From Argyresthia goedartella (lineage: Eukaryota; Arthropoda; Insecta; Lepidoptera; Argyresthiidae), in contig OX463815.1 in the NCBI GenBank assembly GCA_949825045.1, forward strand, positions 27,209,356-27,273,355: DNA of 64,000 nucleotides. Reading direction: 5' to 3'. Position numbers and translations under genes: made by a program. This document shows positions 44,304 through 56,413 of the stretch, piece by piece (within the stretch, counting starts at the first letter, position 1; each line of letters begins with the position of its first letter). A model generated the notes under the pieces. The model worked only from the letters and a program-made list of their open reading frames with translations. It searched no databases and was not told where the DNA came from.

Positions 44304-46322
44304 CTGAAACAATTTCACACACTTCGTTACTAGGTATTTGAGCCAAACTGAATGAAGACAGTGGACACAAAACTGCCCTATTTGCCGGTATGCACATCTG
44401 CCGACACAGATTTAACAAGTCACGCTGGCGTTCTCTCTCGTTTGGAGAATATCAACGCCAATATAATAGGTAAATTAAGCAATTTAATGAAAAACGGATT
44501 GCGCTTTTTATCTTAAACTTATATTTCACTTGCGAGATTAATTACAAATCATTTAATTTTCACCTTTTGGTACATTTTGAAGCACTTGGGTGAACTGCCA
44601 CTAGCTAAATGTTCTAGTGAACTGTTGAAATATTGTCAAGATAGGAAGCATTATATAGTCGAACATTTCCAATTGTTATTACATAAAATTTGGGTTTATC
44701 TCTAATTCAAAGTAACTACTTCTCTCTTTACGAGAGAATAGTGTGGGTATCTTAAATTTTAAATGAAGAACTTTAGAGCTAGGAAAAACATTTTACTCAA
44801 AGTTTGATGTTATTTTTAGAATATATTTTTAAGTAATTTCGTTCACCGTTAATTTCTATACTTACAATCTAAAATATATAAAAACATTGAAAAATTTGCC
44901 ATTTTTATATTTTTCCTTTTTCTAATATCTCTATTCAAGTTTTTGTTTGTCATTTGAAGTTGTATATTTTATACCAAGTATCAATCAGTGTTATCCATCA
45001 TCATCAGCCCATACCGACCCATTGCTGCGAATCGGCCCCTTCTGTAAGTGCCTATATCTACTCAGTCCTGTGCCAACCGCATTCAGCGAAATCAGTGCTA
45101 TCCATACTATTCTTCAAATCGAAAGCTTGGAGTCGTTTATCATTTATCGTATCATCATAATCTTCTGAATCAATGGAGGTATTGAGTACATTCTTACAAT
45201 ACCACGGGGAAGTCGTGGTCAATTTGAGCTAACTGGCTAAATGGGTACTCTGCCACCCAGTACAGGAAAAGACAATTTATGAAATGATTTTATTTGTATA
45301 ATTTTGATTAGAAAGAAATGAAGTATGATAGCGAAATTATAATAAAGTTAAGCGTTTTTAATAAAACCCAAAGTAGGTATTAAGTGTTGCCCAAAATTAG
45401 AGCCGTAATTATACCTGTAAGTAATATAAGAGCAAATTGCACGGTGTACAAGATTCCTTCAAATTATGATTTTCTTGATTCAAAAAATCTACCAGTTTAA
45501 TCTTAGCCGTAGTCCGAATTGACCCTCTATACCCAGTTCTTATAATTCCAAGAATCAGAATTCTACAAAGCGACGGCTTCTCTCTCCACTTCTCTTATCT
45601 TATCTCACAACTGCCGAATTCAATAGACGTGACGAATTCATTGTTATTTATTAATCGATTTTGCAACTTGTAGAGTTTTTGAAATGCACTAGAAATATAA
45701 ATCAGTGTAGTTCATTTTCGAACTTCCATATTGGATCTTATCAGGCTAAAACTGCCTTAGTCAGTAGCAAATACTCACCTTAGACAATATAACGAATCAA
45801 AGAGTATATAACCACGTTTCGGTCCGGGAAAAAGTCTAAAAAGCTTATAATTTTCGTAAACTTTACATAAACGTAAACATTTCTTTACTTCATTTTTGTC
45901 CCTAAATTTCGACAGCTATCTCAGTAGTATATTTTTACCAAACACTTCGATGCTTTGTTCTGTGATTTAGAACCACGAATTCTTTATGGCCATATCTGCT
46001 GCTTCATTTCACAATGCCCATACTGACACACTGACACAGCTGGTAGAACACAACTGAATCCTGAAACGAGTTTGTGAATGGAAATTGATACAATCTTTGA
46101 CCCAGCAAGGTCAAGCAGCCCACATGTGGTACTGCCAAAATGGTAGGCTTAACAAGTTTACAATTATAAAATAATGAGAGCAGGCTACTGGTAAATTTTG
46201 AAGTTCATACAATCACCATACCCAATGCATTGTAAATATATTTTTGTAAAGCTAAGAAACTAGCTAGTGGCTTGTTTGTCAACTTCCACTCCCCACGTAA
46301 GTTAAAAGGTTGCACAATTGAG
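44304..46322. other. Intergenic region between divergent genes C and D
   Basis: Must hold the promoter and first exon of gene C. No coding feature identified. A possible minus-strand TATA (TTATATACTC) near 45808-45818 is followed by a GTGAGT donor but no ATG. Confidence 0.4.
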
Positions 46323-46330
46323 TATAAAAA
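46323..46330 (+). promoter_or_regulatory. TATA box of gene D
   Basis: TATAAAAA, 63-70 bp upstream of the start codon; an ATCATT initiator-like sequence lies near 46352. Confidence 0.75.
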
Positions 46331-46392
46331 GTAATGGTGCAGCTGATTTATTAATCATTGTCTTGTTAGATACGAACAGTAAAATAAAGACA

Positions 46393-47165
46393 ATGTTCAC
46401 CAAAGTAAGTAATAGTATCTGCAATGTAAGAATTAGTATAAATAATCTAATAGTTACATTGCTAATTTATCGGAGTATTACTACACTTAATACCTGCGTA
46501 TATTTTTGTCCTTACAGATCGTGTCCCTGTGCGTGCTGGTGGCGGTATCCCAGGCCGTGCTGCTGGAGCAGCCACACCACTACTCCTCCGCCGCCGCCGT
46601 CTCCTCACAGAGCATCGTGCGTCACGACCAGGCTCACGCCGCCCCCGTGTACCACGCCGCTCCCGCCCCGGTTGCCTACCACGCCGCCCCCGCTCACTAC
46701 GCCGCCGCCCCCGTCCACTACGCCGCCCCCGTTACCAAGCTGGTATCCGCTCACCACGAGGAGGAATATAGGAATATGATGTAAGTTTATCCCCTTAATA
46801 TCATCATCATCGTAATACGTAAGTTTCTCCACTCGACATGGGGTGTATTATTCGGTAGATAGCTCTCTCGCTGAGTGAAATGTTTGTTGTTACAGGCGCA
46901 CCCCAAGTACGAGTACACATATTCGGTCGCCGACGGCCACACCGGCGACAACAAGTCCCAGCAAGAGTCCCGCGACGGCGACGTGGTGAAGGGCTCGTAC
47001 TCGTTCCACGAGGCCGACGGCTCCATCAGGACCGTGGAGTACACCGCCGATGACCACAGCGGCTTCAACGCGGTGGTGCACAACACTGCCCCAACTCACG
47101 CGCCCGCCCACGTGCTCAAGGCCGCCCCGGTCTACGCCGCCGCCCCTGCTTACTACCACCACTAG
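46393..47165 (+). pseudogene. RR-2 cuticular protein, gene D, frame broken at exon 2 end
   Basis: Exon 1 46393-46404 (MFTK, donor GTAAGT); exon 2 46518-46780; exon 3 46896-47165. Exon 2 encodes a signal peptide (IVSLCVLVAVSQAV) and an AAPA/HYAA-rich arm typical of RR-2 proteins. Exon 3 has the core ([49 protein letters not shown]) joined without an intron to [10 protein letters not shown] and an Ala/Pro/His tail. The only good donor after exon 2 gives phase 2, while the exon 3 acceptor needs phase 0. An 8-bp duplication AGGAATAT (46762-46769, 46770-46777) just before the donor explains this. It could be a null allele, a recent pseudogene or an assembly error. Confidence 0.8.
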
Positions 47166-47348
47166 GCCATCCCGCCCAGAATCTGACTGATCAACGATTA
47201 TTTATTGAAATATACAAATAAGGAAAATTTACAATTTATTTTATTTAATTTTTTGCTTTACCATTTTTGGCTTAATTACCTTAAATTGTAATCAAATTAT
47301 TTAGCATGTATTTAGTAGTTCTTTGAAAAACTATATTTAGTTTCTTCA

Positions 47349-47745
47349 ATAGTAGTTTATGTGACTGCTACATAATGCCTAATTATGTACAGTTACATAC
47401 ACTAGTTTATCTACATACATATCATAAGCTCTCTTTGATGTGTTCAGGAACCGCATGTTCGACCGGCATTGTGGCATTGATCATTGCTCTGCAGTTGTTC
47501 AGTAGTACCAACTTCACATACAAACTAGGGGCGGCACGCAGGTGGGCATCAGCATTCGAAATTTGAATGTCATAATTTGACAAATTTTGGTACATTATGG
47601 TCATAATGTATCAATATTCAGATAAGAAATGAGTTTTTACCAAGAAGTTTATTATAATGCTGGTCGTAACGTGTGGTTTTTGGACGCAGTAAATAGGATT
47701 TATGATACCTGTGTAGATAAAAGCATTTACAGAATAGTCATGAAA
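47349..47745 (-). repeat. MITE-like repeat R18, copy 2
   Basis: Inverse of 18115-18520, with a deletion near its left end (the GGCATTAA..TTAATGCC palindrome part is missing). Begins AGTAGTTTATGTGACTG and ends near GTGTAGATAAA. Confidence 0.75.
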
Positions 47746-47774
47746 TAAAATACAGCAATAAACTTATTGTAACA

Positions 47775-48225
47775 GCAACGTTACTAGGTTTATCTACACG
47801 CCTATCATAAACCCTCTAGTAAAGTAAAGATACTGCGTTCAAAAACCGCACATTATGACCAGCATAATGATATACTACTTGGTAAAAACTCATTTCTTAT
47901 CTGAATATGACTTAATGTGTCAATATTTCGCCATATCCTGACATACAAATTTTAAACGCCGTCGCCCGCCCGCTTGCCGCCTCTAGTTTGTCCGTGAAGT
48001 TGGTACCACTGAACAATTAAACAAGCCACAATGCCGGACGTACATGCGGTTCCTGAACACATCAATGAGAGCTTATGATATTTGTGTAGATAAACTAGTA
48101 TATGTAACTGTACATAATTAGGCATTAAAAGCCTCGCGTGATATTATAATGAAACTCACCTTCGGCTTGTTTCATAAACCCACACTCGAGTTTAAATGTC
48201 CTTCATTATGTATCAGTCACATGAA
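47775..48225 (+). repeat. MITE-like repeat R18, copy 3
   Basis: Same orientation as copy 1; diverged. With copy 2 it forms an inverted pair about 30 bp apart. It ends CACATGAACTACTA. Confidence 0.75.
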
Positions 48226-48639
48226 CTACTAAAATTTTTGAAGGCCGTTTCAAAACACACATTTCATACAATATGACGTGTAGCAGATAATGTTACGCAT
48301 ATTGGCATCAATCATAAATAAACATTGCTCGCTCCTGAAAGAAGTAAATGAAAAGTGAAAAGAGTTCCTAAGAATTGGGAAATTCATTGGCTTGAAGCTC
48401 GTTTACCGTTGAAGACCGAACATTTTATACCTAAACCTCGCTTTTAACCTTTCGAGCCCTCAACCTGTTTGTAAATCATGTCGATTTTGTAAATTTAAAA
48501 CCTTTAACGGTACATTGGCACCACAGTGGCATCACCAAGGCTTATGGGGTTACAACAACATAAGTGCAATATAAGTGTGAAATAATTAAGCAAGTTTTAA
48601 ACTTTACCTACATATTAGTTTTAGAAGTCGAAAGATTGA
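48226..48639. other. Non-coding stretch
   Basis: Nothing supported. Confidence 0.35.
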
Positions 48640-48900
48640 ATGTCATCCCAGATCCACATTTAATCCCCGCTGGCATTCCTCAAGGCTCCATATTAGGACC
48701 ACTTCTGTTTATTGTCCATCTGAAGGACATCCCGAAACAACCATGAACAAAATTGGCTTGTTTCGCCGAATACATCGCCTGTTTCTCATCTTCCTATATT
48801 GATAAGATAAGATATTGACCTCAGTATTATCGAGTTGGAATTCGCTTTTTGCGAGTATTTCACAATGAAGAAGCTTAAATTAAATGACACGACTCAAAAG
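48640..48900 (+). pseudogene. LINE reverse-transcriptase fragment
   Basis: GIPQGSILGPLLFIVHLKDI is the conserved RT motif of Jockey-type LINEs. A stop follows at 48744-48746 and then a diverged palm segment (LACFAEYIACF) in which the catalytic Asp pair is lost. No other domain remains. Confidence 0.8.
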
Positions 48901-49075
48901 ACCTTCCGCCGATTGCCAAATTTATATAAAAATATTTTTTTATATAAATTACCCGCTCCTTTTATCTGGTAAATAATCCATCAAACTGATTTCCACAATA
49001 GTATGCTCACGCGCAAATACCTTACATCGACAGATACAAAACATATCGGTTGCCCCATTACTATCGGCTTATGTT

Positions 49076-49200
49076 TAAATGATTACCAAAAAATTCGAAA
49101 ATTTACCACCAATAAATTCGAAATGACTGCCAGAATGGGTAAATGATCACCAAATTGTGTTTGGATAAATGATCACCAAACATCTTTTTATGTTTTGTGT
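49076..49200 (+). repeat. Repeats of AAATGATCACCAAA
   Basis: Four diverged copies (AAATGATTACCAAAAAATTC, AAATGACTGCC, AAATGATCACCAAATT, AAATGATCACCAAACA). Confidence 0.7.
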
Positions 49201-49945
49201 ACTTTAGTTTATGTTTTAGGTTTTTTTTGTTGTTCTTATGCTAATATCCGAAGCCATGTTCGTTTGTGATAACGGATGTCATCTTTAATCGGCTAGACTG
49301 CACATTAGCCGATGCTTTTCGGTTAATGTTGGACATTAGTTAGCTAATGTTGAAACGAAGTATTCGTGCAACTGCGGGGAGCGGGGCGGGGTGATTTTAT
49401 TCAGATGAGAAAGCTATTTCTAATATCAGGGCAAAATACTGCGGTAGCTTAGGTGAAGGGTAAACATGTAAGTACATCAAAAACTATAATAAGACGAGTA
49501 TAAGTGTTAACGGCCACCGAATCATTATCATCACTTATTTCTGATTAAGACGGTAATTTTTCAACATTAGCCTAGGTATACTGAAAAATAAACTTATCTC
49601 TGTTATTACATATTTTGATTTATAATATCTTTTACTTACTATTATGTTATATATTAATGTACATATGTTTAAATGGCTGAACCACGCCGCAGACTGTGAC
49701 GCTCGCGGGGTAACACTCGGCGCTGACTGAAAATCAGCGCTGAAGGTATGGCCTTCAGCATACTGCTGAGTCAGATGACATTTGTAATGACAGTGACACA
49801 CTAGGACCGTCGATATCGCTTGATAGAATGATTCAGAATGATTGATCTTTGCGAGTCGTTGCGCCATTTCACTCCCTCCTTAGATTGCAGTACTTCCTGC
49901 CGCGGCAGACTAAAATCACTCTTGCTCAGTCCCTTCTACTACCTT

Positions 49946-50053
49946 TAGGATTCCCTGTATCTTGGGTACTAGACAACGATATACATACTTACATAGATAA
50001 ATATTATACTTAGATAGATAAACAACCATGACTAGGGTACAAACATCCGTTCT
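49946..50053 (-). mobile_element. tRNA-derived SINE, copy 5, truncated
   Basis: Body only (CCTGTATCTTGGGTACTAGA to CAAACATCCGTTCT on the plus strand); the tRNA-like head is missing. Confidence 0.85.
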
Positions 50054-50566
50054 AAATAATATGATAAATAATTTACGTACCAAGTGAATGTTACTGAAAG
50101 GAAAGTACTGTTTGAAAAGGAAGATCTTTATTTACAATATTACTAGTTTAAATATTAAAACAGCCATACTATATTATTAAAATATTAAGACCTATTAGGA
50201 ACAGTCAGCATCAGATATATATGAGCGCGGAAGCCGCTCAAATAGATCTACCACGTTCTTACAAAACAGAAACATCTACACATCTGCAGTGTCAAAATGT
50301 ATCAATATCCATACTAACACAGAGGATGTTTACATAATTTTAACACTTTTACTGTGTAGGTGTACTAGATCTATCAGAGTGTGTTATGCACACATATCCG
50401 ATGCTAACTGTACCTACAAACCTAATAATACTTAGTCGGATTATTAATGTCATCACTATTAAGAAAATAATAAATATATAATTAGGAGCTGTTAGAACCG
50501 AACCTTATTAAATACTTATTATGTACAAAATAAATCCTTGAGTACATACATATATTACAATATAGC

Positions 50567-52801
50567 TGTAATGGTACACGAGAGTCAGTACATTTGATAC
50601 TTCATTTAGCGTGACAGAGGGCTAGCCCATCGCCGCGTTGTATTGGTACACACGTTGAATACAAAAATCGGTCATTTAACGTTTGGGGTTTTGAGTAGCT
50701 CAGGGTAAGGTAGCAAAAAGCAATGAGCCGACACGTGGTTTGGTTCCAGGAACAGAGTTCAGGTCAGGTTTTTTTGTCGCATTCCTGCGAGATGTGTAGG
50801 GATCAGAGCCGATTTGGCTGCGCGCTGAATAAATTATGAATAACTAAATAATGGAAGGTTATTATGGAACGATACGGAGAAAGCTATTATGTTGACTGCA
50901 AATATACAATTGCGTTTGGTTGGTATGATATGGCGAGTTTGACATCACGAGTTTGAATAACATTCTAGTGGTCCTTGTCTAGCGCGCTAGCGGTCGGGAA
51001 GGCTTAAATTAATCGCAACAAGCTTTTATGGTCAGCGATCAACAGATTTTGTGTATCGGCCATACCGAATGACTTGAGTGATAACCTACGGTTGATCATA
51101 GTGAATATGCGTACACACAATTTGTAGAACGGCGGATCTGCATGGCATGGTTGAAATTAGACCCTGTGTAGTTAGTGATAAGAAGCTTCGCTTGGGCAGA
51201 GCGTGTTCGCAAAGGACGCCATTTTTTTCCGACATGTGGGGACTATAAATACGATTGCGGGGGAAGGGAGAGCATTCAGTCTCAGCGTCTAGCTACTGTG
51301 ACAGTCGTCTTTCAACAAATTCTAAACAGTTTGGTCTGCCGTTTTACGCGTCGGAACTGGACGAATTGTGATTGCGAAGTTACAGTGGATTTTCGTGAGT
51401 GTCTGAAGCGCCGAGATATACCTCGGTTCCTTTCCTATAAATCAACCTACCCCAAATTCCAAAACTATCCTTGGGTCGTTAGATAAGAACTTGTAGGTAA
51501 CTGATCTGAGTCTGAGTCTGGGCTTGGAGCGACCCTAAATTCCTTTTCCTTCACCATAGGGTTCCTGGATTGGCTCTTAGGATATTCGCGGGCTAATCCT
51601 CTCCTCATTCCTTTCGAGTAGCGAGTTTTGAAATTCCCACACACACAGTCATTAAACATACAAGCACATTCAAATCAAACTCAACCATTTTCGAGTGGTG
51701 TCGATAATGGACATGGTATAACACTAGGATTTTAGACTAGGCTAGACAGGAGTTTAGTTGCGGCTAAACCTAGGTTGGCAGGGCATAGGGAGACTGTTTG
51801 ATTGATGAGGTTCCGCGGATGGAAATAACAAATTCAGAACAAAATTAAACCGGTGTCAATACAGATAACCTATCCTGTTGATATTTTGACATTTGAGTGT
51901 TGTCGGGGACGCGCGAAGAGATCAAATTACAGTCTAAAGTTCATTGTTTAGGACCGGGTAGATTGTTTTGCCTTGCCTTGGGTCAGTTTGGATTCAAGTT
52001 GCATCTTTAAATTAAATGTAAATTTCGCTGGAGGTCTAATGTGTAGGCTGAGTCAAATATTTATGATTTTGCTTGGCCGAGGACGTGCTGAGGTCAGTGG
52101 AATTCATAGTTCGGTATTTACCGAACTATGCACTTCGCTATGGTGAGGGTTAGATCTCCTAAAGCGCTAATGACAACGTTTCGATAACATCCAGCTCAAA
52201 TTGCGCAGAGTTGAAGGTTTCAAAACGTTACGGACCTTTTGAGGTAACCGCTAGTTCAAACCCATTTCGGAAAATCAAATCGCAATTGTGTAAACCGGTC
52301 TTTTCGGATCGTTATTGCCGTGAACTAAATATATAATTGGAACCACCACTAGCCGCTACTAGCAAGCACATGAAATATCTTTGAGTACTCACGTCGTAAA
52401 ACTACGACGGATATCTATACGATATCACAAACAAATATTATAAATTGTGGTCGACCACTAAAAGAAGTTCCAAGCGCCCATATATACAAAAAAATAAATG
52501 GTACCATCACACAAAATACAACAACGATCGATCTGGCGCAATACACCGCTAACTGATGCGAAATACCGGCTTGCGGACATATATGCTTTCTCTGTCTAAC
52601 TTGAAACACTAACTTCCTAAACCAATCTTCGTTCGACTATTGTACGCCTAACGAACTTCTCAACGAACAAGAAATTCGGACTTATCTTTCTTAACTTACA
52701 AATTTTACAGCTGAATCGGGACATCTCTTTTGGGGTAGGTAGAATAGACGATCATAGCTTCTGATAGCGGTGGCTCGACCTTAGCCTTTTATGCCGTTAC
52801 A
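50567..52801 (+). repeat. G2 5' LTR (about 2.2 kb if the end is read correctly)
   Basis: The start is firm. TATAAATA near 51244-51251 is followed about 30 bp later by CATTCAGT (51273-51280), an arthropod initiator. The end is inferred from a primer-site-like TGGTGCCGAGACCG at 52809 preceded by TTACA. Only the first 713 bp are confirmed by the 3' LTR. Confidence 0.6.
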
Positions 52802-52808
52802 GATTTTC

Positions 52809-52822
52809 TGGTGCCGAGACCG
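52809..52822 (+). promoter_or_regulatory. Likely G2 primer-binding site
   Basis: TGGTGCCGAGACCG resembles the tRNA-complementary primer sites following arthropod LTRs. It defines the inferred LTR end. Confidence 0.55.
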
Positions 52823-53089
52823 AAGGATATCCTAGATAGTCTGATATCTAGATATTCTATAAGAATCAAGGTCTAACGCGTTACTTTTAAAAATAACACA
52901 ACGTAGAAACGATTTTAAACAGTTCAATTTTGTAAATAAGAAATAAGCAACAACAAAAAAAAAGGGGCATTGTTTTCACAATTCTTCGGACGAGCTACGA
53001 CGGTTTAGTGTTCGGGAATAATAGCCGGCTGGCTTAGAAAAAACGTTAGTCGGGTAGTAAAAGACGATTCACTTTCGCAGACAAGTGAA

Positions 53090-53980
53090 ATGGCGTCAGG
53101 ACAGGTGACGCAATTGTTATCTGAAATAGTGAACAGATTAGACAGTTTGGAAAGGGGTTCGATCACGAGTAATGCTAGTAGGACTTCGAACAGACAGACT
53201 GACAGACAGGAACTAGAGACGTTTGAACAATTGGTAGAAAAACGTCAATCATGCATTGTGAAAATGACACAGAAGTTGCCGACATTCGATGGGCGGAGTT
53301 CGGAAAATCTGATGATTTTCTTAAGAGATTTAAAGGCTTATATTAAAGTCTCGGGAGATACTTCTAGGGTTTTGATATGGGCAACGGTAAGTTTGGTAGG
53401 AATTGCAAAAGTTCGAATGAGCATATACAGAGACTCATGGCGAACCTATTCGGATTTTGAAAAAGATTTCAGAGAGGTATTCTGGGGTGATAATGAACAG
53501 GAATTAATTAAACAAAGATTCCTAACTGCGAAGTTCGATTCCAAGAAAGGTCAAAGTATGGAAGAATTCTTTGCCTCTCAATTGAATAGCATATATGAGC
53601 TTACGATACCGTTTACTGATACGGAGAAAATCAACACGATTTTCAGACAGTTGCCGCGTGATATTCAGGTAGCGTTTTTTGCTAGAAAGGAACCAATGAC
53701 TATACGAGATGCGGTCGAGTTCTTTCGGCATTTAGAACGGAATGTCGATGGGGAATTTAGTGCGTTGCATGGTTCGGAGACAATGAATACGAACAACGTA
53801 AGGCGGAATAGCTACATGCGTGGGCATTATCGTGCTATGCGGGTAAATACGATGCAATATAACGCGGTGAGTCGTAGGAATAATTATAACGCACAAAGGC
53901 ACGAAACGGATTTGGGACGCGCGCTCGTGGTTATTTTCGCGGTAGAGGTAGACAGCCTCAGGCTAGTTTCAATGCAATAG
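53090..53980 (+). pseudogene. G2 gag, frame change near the C-terminus
   Basis: It opens at ATG 53090 (MASGQVTQLLSEIVNRLDSL), with a capsid-like domain (LPTFDGRSSENLMIFLRDLK, RFLTAKFDSKKGQSMEEFFA). After about residue 280 the frame reads poorly, while another frame from about 53920 gives an Arg/Gly box (RGYFRGRGRQ) that looks like the proper basic tail, so a small indel near 53915 is likely. No zinc knuckle seen; the Arg/Gly region may do the RNA binding. Confidence 0.75.
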
Positions 53981-54074
53981 GGTTCCAAAGGGGCAATGAT
54001 AGTGCAGATAATACAGAGGCAGGGCAAGGTTAAAGTGACAGGAATAATGCGATAAATCAGAGTTCAAAAAACTA

Positions 54075-55530
54075 GTGGACTCGCGCGGGTCGTTCGCGCT
54101 TAGATATTTATTACGGTTTGGATGGACAGCCGATCAAATTGGAAAAAAGCATAGACTTTATGAGCTGTGTAATTTGGATTCGAACTTGGGTGTGAATGAA
54201 TTTATTCAATTATTAGCGCATAAGGCGCACGGATGTGCCGTGTGTTTAGATGAAAAATTGAGATTGAATTGTATAGGCCGTGATGACAGGCGTTTACATA
54301 CGATATTCAGAGACGACGATTCGACTGAGTGTGGGCGCGATTTATGTAGTACCTTGACATTACCTGAGATAGATGTGCGTATTGGGAATATTTTTGTAAG
54401 GAGTTTGATTGATTCGGGCAGCGAAATCAGTGTAATTAGTCGGAGAGTGTACGATGAAGTATGCAGGCAATTGGGAAAACCAACGGAAATACCGATCCCA
54501 AGTTTGAGAATCACAGGTGCGTTCGGGGTCAGTAAGGAAAAGGTTGATAAGTTAGTTACGTTACCATTAACAATAGGTGAATGCGTTATCGATACTCCAA
54601 TGCTAGTATTAACAAGGGTGCCTAAAGATTTAATTTTAGGGTTTGATTTTATAGAACAGACGCGAGCCAGTTTAATGTGTGAGGGTAATAAGAGGCTAAT
54701 TATACGAAGCGCCGGGCGGATGTGTGAAATACCATTAGGTACTGGCCCTAATCAGGATTCTTGCTGTTGTACAATGGAAGTACAGAACCAAGATACCAGT
54801 AGAAATATGATAGAGGAACATGTGAATAATTCATCAATACCAGTTGAACACAAAATAAAGTTATTGCCGGTGTTAAATAAACATGCAGAGTTGTTTAGCG
54901 ATAGGGTAGGTCGGACAAATAAATATATACATGAGATAAAAATGAGAGGTGAAACGCCTTTCGTAAAACGAAGCTATCCCATACCGTTCGCATATCGCGA
55001 TAAAGTAACAAAACGATTGGAAGAAATGGAACAGATAGGTATTATTAGCAGGCAATCTACGGATTTCAGCAGTCCAGTGACTTGTGCACTAAAGAAATCA
55101 GGGGAGGTCCGTATACTGCTAGATGCGCGCCAATTAAACACGGGAATGGTTGGGGAAGTTGAAACTACACCTTTAATGAGTGATATATTGCAGTCGAGGC
55201 GCCGGATAAACTACATAGGGGTTATTGATAACAAAGATGCGTATTTTTCTATACCATTATCAGACGAATCTAAACGATACACGGGTTTTGTATATCAAGG
55301 CAGAAGTTATGTTTACAACGTTTTACCTCAGGGGTTGAAAACCAGTGTGGGTTCATTTTCGAGGGCGATGGACTTAATTTTAGGGCCAGAGGTTAGGTCA
55401 TATTGTTTAAATTTTGTTGACGATTTGGCGATTTTAACTGAGGGTGAATTTGATCAGCATTTGTCTCAAGTGGACACGGTTCTGAGTAAATTGAAAGACG
55501 CGGGCTTCACATGCAAACTAAAAAATGCGA
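54075..55530 (+). pseudogene. G2 protease and reverse transcriptase
   Basis: No ATG heads this frame, as expected for a pol reached by frameshifting. Protease: LIDSGSEISVIS (Asp codon 54411-54413) and LILGFDFIEQ. RT: YRDKVTKRLEEMEQIGII, SPVTCALKK, first catalytic Asp in VIDNKDAYFSIPL (55227-55229), LPQGLKTSVGSFSRAM, then FVDD (55413-55424). The frame changes at an A6 run (55520-55525), just after GFTCKL, so the remainder of pol continues in another frame. Confidence 0.9.
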
Positions 55531-56413
55531 GTTCGCACAAAAAAAGGTCAAGTTATTGGGGCATATTTTGTCTACACAAGGTTTGCAAATGGACCCGGAC
55601 AAAATTGAAATACTTAAATTATATCCGTCACCCAGAACTGTCAGGCAATTGAGGGCGTTTTTGGGGTTCATAAATTACTTTAGGAGGTTTATAAAAAATT
55701 TTGGAACGTTAACACAGCCCTTGTACAATTTATTACGGTCTGGAGTCAAGTTCGTCTGGAGTGCGCAGGTGCAGAGTGCTTTTGACGAGATAAAAAACCA
55801 ATTCTCAGAAAGTATAATATTGAGTCAGCCATTGGCGGGAAAAACGTATTATGTTCAATGTGACGCCAGCGCTATAGGAATTGGGGGCTATGTTTATCAA
55901 TTAGATGATTTGGGCCAGGAACGAATTATAGGGTTTTGTTCGCAGGCATTTAAGGGAGCTCAAACTAGATGGTCTGTCAGCGAACAGGAAATGTATGCAG
56001 TTATATACACTTTAAAGCGATTTGAGATATATTTGCGGGGAGAAAAAGTTATTATTAGAACTGATCATAAAAGTTTGACGTTCATTAAGTCGTGGACTTT
56101 ATTGGGGGCACGCGTAACTATGGTTATGTTTTTAGAGCAATTCGATTACGACATAGAATTTGTGCGAGGGACTGATAATCAAATTGCCGACACGCTAAGC
56201 AGGCAAATAACGGGACCTGGAGGTATGATTGACAGTATAAATGTTCAGCCGGGAATATTCTGGTTTCAGGCATCGAATACCGCAAGTGTTATTTTCCCAT
56301 CGAGTTTACGGGACATTGCGAGATTACAAAGCGAAGATGAGCGGTTAAATCGAATTAGCGGTTGTATCAGACGTAGGGTGGTAGATACGGAAACGAGAGG
56401 GTTTGAAAATTAA
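55526..56413 (+). pseudogene. G2 RT connection and RNase H
   Basis: Continues the pol order after the frame change: CEFAQKKVKLLGHILS, LRAFLGFINYFRRFIKNF, then RNase H with QCDASAIGIGGYVYQ, SVSEQEMYAVIYTLKRF, RTDHKSLTFIK and ADTLSRQ. It stops at TAA 56411-56413. The integrase continues in the same frame, so this is a single nonsense change. Confidence 0.9.

Noticed and set aside
44236..44418. Frame through the gene C upstream region with an ATG, as possible exon 1
   Set aside because: It is out of frame with exon 2 and ignores a good TTTCAG acceptor; true exon 1 remains unlocated.
51175..51486. 103-codon frame in the G2 5' LTR (and the copy near 58567)
   Set aside because: Lies across the LTR promoter and start site; no start codon of quality or family feature.
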